64,000 nucleotides of DNA from assembly GCF_027364955.1 (NCBI RefSeq), contig NZ_DAHXOI010000005.1, positions 1-64,000 of the forward strand. Reading direction: 5' to 3'. Shown piece by piece: positions 59,623 through 64,000 of the stretch (its first letter is position 1; each line of letters starts with the position of its first letter). A program made the position numbers and the translations under genes. This DNA is from Ferrimicrobium sp. Lineage in GTDB: Bacteria > Actinomycetota > Acidimicrobiia > Acidimicrobiales > Acidimicrobiaceae. The notes beneath the pieces are model-generated. The model did no database searches, was not told where the DNA came from, and saw only the letters and a program-made list of their open reading frames with translations.

Positions 59623-60726
59623 CTAGCCTCCTACCTTCTCTTCCCCTTTGTCTCCAAAGACCTTGTGATAGTCCTGGAGGTACTTCTTCTGTCGTGCATC
59701 GAGTGCCGCCGGAACGACGATCTCTACCGTCACCAGGAGATCACCGACGGCGTTCTTCTTCCTCGGGTTTGGCAACCCTCGGCCGCGAACCCTGAAGGTC
59801 TGACCTGAATGGGTACCCGCCGGGATCTTGAGCGTCACAGGGCCAGTCAACGAGGGTGCGCTCACCGTACCCCCAAGGGCAGCGTCAGCGAAGCTGATCG
59901 CAACCTTGGTGGTCAGATCGGCTCCCTTGCGACCAAAACGAGGATCTGGATCGACATGAACCTTCACCAGGAGGTCCCCTGAGGGACCCCCACTCTTACC
60001 AGGGGCACCCTTGCCGCGAACCCGAATCGTCTGTTCTGGCTCCACCCCAGCCGGGATGCGAACCTTCACAGTGCGAGCACGGTGTTCAGTTCCTGTTCCC
60101 TTGCAGGCGGTGCAGGCCTGTTCGATAATGAGTCCTCGACCATGACACGCTGGGCAGGGCTGAGAGAAGGAGAAGAATCCCTGGTTATCAGAGACCGATC
60201 CCGATCCGTTGCACCGGGCACAGACCTTTGGTACCGTTCCAGGGGCCGCTCCAGTTCCATTGCACACAGAACATGAGGTCTCCCCGATCACCAGCACCGA
60301 GGCGGTCGCTCCTGCAGCAGCGTCAGCAAAGCTGAGGCGAACCTCGGCGCTCTGGTCCTCTCCACGCTTGGGCCCACTCGTTCGTTTCCCTCGATTGAAG
60401 AGGTTCCCGATCAGATCACCAAGATCCTCCGAGTGCACATTGAAGTTTCCGTTCCCTCCAGCGTTAGAACCCATACCACCAAGGCCAGAGGCCATCGGGC
60501 CCATTCGGCGGACCTCGTCGTACTCCTTGCGCTTGGTCGCATCACCGAGCACGTCGTAGGCGGCCGAGACCTCCTTGAACTGCTCCTCATGGCCAGCATT
60601 CGAGTCAGGATGGTACTTACGAGCAAGCGCTCGGTATGCCTTGGTTATCTCCTTGTCAGTCGCTGTCGACGGAACTCCGAGGACCTTATAGTAGTCCTTC
60701 TCGAACCACTCGCGCTGTGGTGGCAT
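59623..60726 (-). CDS. dnaJ: Chaperone DnaJ (Hsp40)
   Basis: The 367-residue co-chaperone has a J-domain (residues 8-72, DYYKVLGVPSTATDKEITKA and HPD), a Gly/Met-rich linker, and four zinc-binding repeats: CSVCNGTG, CARCNGSG, CPACHGRG and CTACKGTG. The two-part C-terminal substrate domain (VRIPAGVEPEQTIRVRGKG; LKIPAGTHSGQTFRVRGRG) follows. It stimulates DnaK ATPase. Gap to grpE is 16 nt. Confidence 0.95.
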   Translation of the reverse strand: MPPQREWFEKDYYKVLGVPSTATDKEITKAYRALARKYHPDSNAGHEEQFKEVSAAYDVLGDATKRKEYDEVRRMGPMASGLGGMGSNAGGNGNFNVHSEDLGDLIGNLFNRGKRTSGPKRGEDQSAEVRLSFADAAAGATASVLVIGETSCSVCNGTGAAPGTVPKVCARCNGSGSVSDNQGFFSFSQPCPACHGRGLIIEQACTACKGTGTEHRARTVKVRIPAGVEPEQTIRVRGKGAPGKSGGPSGDLLVKVHVDPDPRFGRKGADLTTKVAISFADAALGGTVSAPSLTGPVTLKIPAGTHSGQTFRVRGRGLPNPRKKNAVGDLLVTVEIVVPAALDARQKKYLQDYHKVFGDKGEEKVGG

Positions 60727-60742
60727 TCGTTACCTCCATCTC

Positions 60743-61528
60743 TCACGAACCGGTGACCTTCACCATCGCGGGCCGCAAGGTCTGTCCATTCCAGCGATAG
60801 CCAACACGGAATACCTCACTCACCGTCGGTTCACCGTCTCCTTCATCGTGGGCAACCGCCTCCGCCTCTTCAGGGTTGAAGCGCTTGCCGAGAGGCTCGA
60901 TCACCTCTAAACCCTCTTTGGCGAGCACCTCCAAGAAGGAGGCGCTGATCTGGGAGAGCACCGAGGCGACCTCATCCGATCCTGACTCCGAGGTTGCATG
61001 AGCGAGCGCGAGCGTCAAGGTGTCAAGTGCTGGGAGCAGCTTGGTCACCAATGCTCGAGACCCTGCGGCCCCAAGCTCACTCTGTTGTCTCGCGACGCGC
61101 TTCTTATAGTTCTCAAAGTCAGCTTGAAGACGCTGCAGTGCCTCGAGGTAGGAGTCTCGTTCACGCTCTGCATCGGCGAGGGGATCGTTGATCTCTGGCT
61201 CAAAGTCGAGTGCATCGAGATCGAACTCACCCTCGGTCTCATCGCCACGAATGGAGGGGTCCTCATCAGCGTTGGCATCTAGCCCCTCATCAGAAGGGTT
61301 GACCTTGGCTCCTTGATCATCCGCCGGGGTGTATTCACCCGTCCTGCTCGTCGCATCCGAGCGCTCATCCCCAGAGGAGGACGCCTCTCCATCGAAAGGC
61401 GTCTCCTCCTTGGCTCTGTCGTGCCCTTGGCCACCATGGTGCTCGTTGGCACCCTGAGAACCGTGAGCACGGTGGGGCTCATGAGTACTCTCGTGTTCTT
61501 CGTCGAATCTCTCATCGGCCACGCGCAT
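60743..61528 (-). CDS. grpE: Nucleotide exchange factor GrpE
   Basis: This protein of about 261 residues releases ADP from DnaK. An unusually long acidic, His/Gly-rich N-terminal tail (about 115 residues, probably disordered) precedes the GrpE core: the long helix YLEALQRLQADFENYKKRVA and the C-terminal beta domain (EVIEPLGKRFNPEEAEAV, GYRWNGQTLRPAMVKVT). The start is uncertain. ATG 61528 overlaps the dnaK TGA. GTG 61531 is also open. GTG 61522 is best spaced (8 nt) from the AAGGAG. Confidence 0.93.
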   Translation of the reverse strand: MRVADERFDEEHESTHEPHRAHGSQGANEHHGGQGHDRAKEETPFDGEASSSGDERSDATSRTGEYTPADDQGAKVNPSDEGLDANADEDPSIRGDETEGEFDLDALDFEPEINDPLADAERERDSYLEALQRLQADFENYKKRVARQQSELGAAGSRALVTKLLPALDTLTLALAHATSESGSDEVASVLSQISASFLEVLAKEGLEVIEPLGKRFNPEEAEAVAHDEGDGEPTVSEVFRVGYRWNGQTLRPAMVKVTGS

Positions 61529-63384
61529 CACTCCTTGGGTTCGTCGACGATCTCAGCATCGACGACATCGTCGTCGCTACCACTTCCGCCATCGGCATCA
61601 CTCGGCCCAGCGGTGCCATCCCCGGCTCCGCTGGCAGAAGCCTGACGCGAGGCCTCCTCATAGAGTCGCTGAGTGAATCCCTGAGAAGCCGACATCAGCG
61701 CGTCCGTCGCTGACTTGATCGCCGCAATATCGGTGCCGTCAAGCGAGTGCTTGACCTCGTTGAGGGCTTCGGTCACCTTGTCCCGCTCCGGACCCTCAAG
61801 CTTGTCACCCTGTTCGGTGAGGAGCTTCTCGGTCTGATAGACGAGCGTGTCGGCGTTGTTGCGAACCTCTGCCTCCTCTTTACGCTGCTTATCCTCGGCG
61901 ACATGGGCCTCTGCATCGCGCATCATCTGGTCGATCTCCTCCTTGGAGAGTGCGGTCGTGCCGGTGATGGTGATGGATTGTTCCTTATTGGTCGCACGAT
62001 CCTTGGCCGAGACATGAACGATACCGTTCGCGTCGATGTCAAAGGTCACCTCGATCTGGGGGATACCCCGAGGCGCCGGCGGAATTCCAACGAGTTGGAA
62101 ACGGCCAAGCGTCTTGTTATAGGAAGCCATATCGCGCTCACCCTGGAGCACATGGATCTCCACCGAGGGCTGATTGTCATCAGCAGTCGTGAAGACCTCG
62201 GTCCGCTTCGTCGGGATGGTGGTGTTGCGTTCAATGAGCTTGGTCATGACGCCACCTTTGGTCTCAATACCGAGCGACAGTGGGGTCACGTCGAGGAGCA
62301 GCACATCCTTGACCTCGCCCTTCAACACACCAGCCTGGATCGCAGCACCAACGGCGACGACCTCATCTGGGTTCACACCACGGTGTGGCTCCTTGCCGGT
62401 CATCTGCTGGACGAGATCCTGGATCGCTGGCATACGGGTTGATCCTCCAACGAGCACCACGTGATCGACCTTACCGACGGTGAGGCCAGCATCCTTGATC
62501 GCCTGCTCGAAGGGGCCCTTGCAGGCCTGAACGAGGTCTGCGGTGAGCTCCTGGAAGCGCGAACGGGTCAGCTTCATCTCAAGGTGCTTTGGCCCCTCTG
62601 ACGTTGCGGAGATGAAGGGGATGTTAATCGTCGTCTCCAACGAGGCCGAGAGCTCAATCTTGGCCTTCTCGGCCGACTCCTTGAGCCGCTGCATCGCCAT
62701 CTTGTCGGCGCCGAGGTCAACACCTTCGTTGTCCTTGAAGGACTTGATCATCCAGTCGATGATCCGCTGATCCCAGTCGTCACCACCGAGTTGGGTGTTA
62801 CCAGCGGTGGACTTGACCTCGAAGACGCCGTCACCGATCTCAAGGACCGAGACGTCAAAGGTACCACCACCGAGGTCGAAGACGAGCACCGTCTGATCCT
62901 CGGTCTCCTTGTCGAGGCCGTAGGCGAGTGCGGCAGCCGTCGGCTCGTTGATGATGCGAAGCACCTCGAGTCCCGCGATCTGTCCGGCCTCTTTGGTGGC
63001 GGTGCGCTGTGCATCGTCGAAGTAAGCCGGGACGGTGATAACCGCCTGGTTGACCGTGTCGCCGAGATAGGCCTCCGCGTCTCTCTTGAGCTTGGAGAGG
63101 ATACGTGAACTGATCTCCTGTGGGGTGTACTTCTTACCATCGATATCGATGGTCCAGTCCGTGCCCATGTGGCGCTTGACCGACCGGATTGTCCGATCAG
63201 GGTTGGTGATCGCCTGCCGCTTAGCGACCTCACCGACGAGTACCTCGCCGGTCTTTGAGAATGCGACAATCGAAGGTGTGGTTCGCCCACCCTCCGAGTT
63301 CGGGATGACGGTAGGGTCACCTCCTTCGAGAACCGAGACGACGGAGTTCGTCGTTCCAAGATCGATGCCTACTGCTTTGGCCAC
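61528..63384 (-). CDS. dnaK: Chaperone DnaK (Hsp70)
   Basis: The 618-residue ATP-driven chaperone has [70 protein letters not shown], the linker region [19 protein letters not shown] and the substrate domain. The C-terminal tail is short and acidic ([15 protein letters not shown]), as in GrpE/DnaJ-dependent Hsp70s. The GTG start ([10 protein letters not shown]) has AAGGAGG 5 nt upstream. It is the first gene of the dnaK-grpE-dnaJ-hspR operon and sits behind a HAIR-like operator. Confidence 0.97.
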   Translation of the reverse strand: MAKAVGIDLGTTNSVVSVLEGGDPTVIPNSEGGRTTPSIVAFSKTGEVLVGEVAKRQAITNPDRTIRSVKRHMGTDWTIDIDGKKYTPQEISSRILSKLKRDAEAYLGDTVNQAVITVPAYFDDAQRTATKEAGQIAGLEVLRIINEPTAAALAYGLDKETEDQTVLVFDLGGGTFDVSVLEIGDGVFEVKSTAGNTQLGGDDWDQRIIDWMIKSFKDNEGVDLGADKMAMQRLKESAEKAKIELSASLETTINIPFISATSEGPKHLEMKLTRSRFQELTADLVQACKGPFEQAIKDAGLTVGKVDHVVLVGGSTRMPAIQDLVQQMTGKEPHRGVNPDEVVAVGAAIQAGVLKGEVKDVLLLDVTPLSLGIETKGGVMTKLIERNTTIPTKRTEVFTTADDNQPSVEIHVLQGERDMASYNKTLGRFQLVGIPPAPRGIPQIEVTFDIDANGIVHVSAKDRATNKEQSITITGTTALSKEEIDQMMRDAEAHVAEDKQRKEEAEVRNNADTLVYQTEKLLTEQGDKLEGPERDKVTEALNEVKHSLDGTDIAAIKSATDALMSASQGFTQRLYEEASRQASASGAGDGTAGPSDADGGSGSDDDVVDAEIVDEPKE

Positions 63385-63414
63385 TCGAGCCTCCTTATTA
63401 GCTGTTACCAAATA

Positions 63415-63435
63415 CTTGAGTGTAAGTATATCAAG
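63415..63435 (-). promoter_or_regulatory. HAIR-like HspR operator overlapping the dnaK -10 box
   Basis: CTTGAGT (63415-63421), 7 nt, then TATCAAG (63429-63435). The known HspR consensus is CTTGAGT-N7-ACTCAAG, so the left arm is exact and the right arm matches five of seven. On the minus strand a TATACT hexamer (63430-63425) lies inside the site, so bound HspR would block RNA polymerase. The start codon is about 40 nt downstream. Confidence 0.82.
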
Positions 63436-64000
63436 TTTTACTACATCCTACCCATCAGCTTTATTCCAAAACCTTGAAGAAAGGTCTTTAGTCCCCTCGC
63501 GACCCGCACAGAACCGGGACTGGCCCTGCTCAGAACCCAGCCGCTTGGGATGATCGACCCTCAAAGACCCCCGGCGGAGCCTCTCTGAAAAGTACCGCGG
63601 AGCCTCTCTGAAAAGTACGGCGGAGCCTCTCTCGAACGCATGATGGTGCGCCCTGGCAAGGCCCAGATCCACCCCCACGCCCTTGGATAGCGCATTCGCA
63701 TGGTGGAAAGATAACATGAGGACAGCTGAAGAGCCAGTTCGCACCTGGCTCTAGATGGCCATCACCGAGGCCCGATCCACTGAACCCCCGACGAGAACAG
63801 GCGGGTCCCTCCTATCCTCCAACAATGGCCGGTGTCAACGGCGTTACCTATTGCCTGGGTTCCGGTATTGGCAGGGCCAAGAGACGCGCGATGCTGGGAC
63901 AGCCCTCGCAAAAGAGGCATGCGCAGCGCAAGAGCATCGTACTGATCTGCCATGTTTTGCCAAGAGTCGGCGGTAGCCTCACCTAGGCCGGCAAGTGATG
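63436..64000. other. Region upstream of dnaK, no supported gene
   Basis: Besides the 23-bp repeat I see nothing I can name. A 73-codon plus-strand frame (63755-63976) and a 98-codon minus-strand frame across the repeat have no family features. Confidence 0.35.
63575..63637. repeat. 23-bp tandem repeat, three units
   Basis: CGGAGCCTCTCTGAAAAGTA begins units at 63575 and 63598. A third unit at 63621 keeps the first 12 bases and then diverges. It lies upstream of the dnaK operon, outside any supported gene. Confidence 0.85.

Overview
The window comes from a high-GC actinobacterium, most plausibly an acidophilic member of the class Acidimicrobiia (Acidimicrobium/Ferrimicrobium-like). This is an inference. 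The supporting signals are an HspR-controlled dnaK-grpE-dnaJ-hspR operon with a HAIR-like operator, tRNA genes with an encoded CCA end, GTG/TTG starts, two secreted proteases of acid-active families (G1 glutamic peptidase and S53 sedolisin), and many starts with a TAGnnT box only 6-10 nt upstream, the signature of leaderless mRNAs.

Layout. 1-3.3 kb: 3' end of a secreted G1-peptidase protein with 153-bp repeats, a 3-hydroxyacyl-CoA dehydrogenase and a methyltransferase. 3.4-9.5 kb: a five-gene branched-chain amino acid-type ABC transporter (livJHMGF) and a TetR regulator. 9.6-9.8 kb: tRNA-Phe and tRNA-Asp, then a PHP phosphoesterase. 11.3-14.3 kb: purF-purM-pyrE. 14.4-23.7 kb: an accessory stretch with a P-loop kinase-like gene, a HEPN/MNT toxin-antitoxin pair, a degraded HTH/nucleotidyltransferase pair, a degenerate thiamine-enzyme-like protein, an S53 protease, a PhzF-like protein and a frameshifted nuclease-like gene. 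23.8-29.2 kb: two divergent giant YfhO-like membrane proteins. 29.3-35.1 kb: purA-purD-purB-purC-purS-purQ on the minus strand. 36.4-39.5 kb: a conserved small protein, then purL. 39.5-51.9 kb: cell-surface glycan glycosyltransferases and a methyltransferase, interrupted by malic enzyme and a PilZ protein. 52.2-54.6 kb: a large Ser/Thr-rich surface protein. 55.2-63.4 kb: protein-quality control (clpB; hspR, dnaJ, grpE, dnaK).

How the genes work together. Eight purine genes in three transcription units cover PRPP to phosphoribosylamine (purF), GAR (purD), FGAM (purL/Q/S), AIR (purM), SAICAR (purC), fumarate release (purB) and AMP formation (purA). purN/purT, purE/K and purH are not in the window. 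purL overlaps a double-domain glycosyltransferase gene, so nucleotide and envelope-sugar genes share a transcript.

The most unusual signal is a set of degenerate 15-bp tandem repeats (pentapeptide phase). They occur between genes (35.4, 36.8, 37.2 and 58.2 kb) and as in-frame inserts within genes (purD at 32.7 kb, a methyltransferase at 48.2 kb). Other notable points are a HepT-like toxin whose catalytic His is displaced by one residue, two genes in mid-decay, and an E1-like protein without a recognisable thiamine-diphosphate motif.
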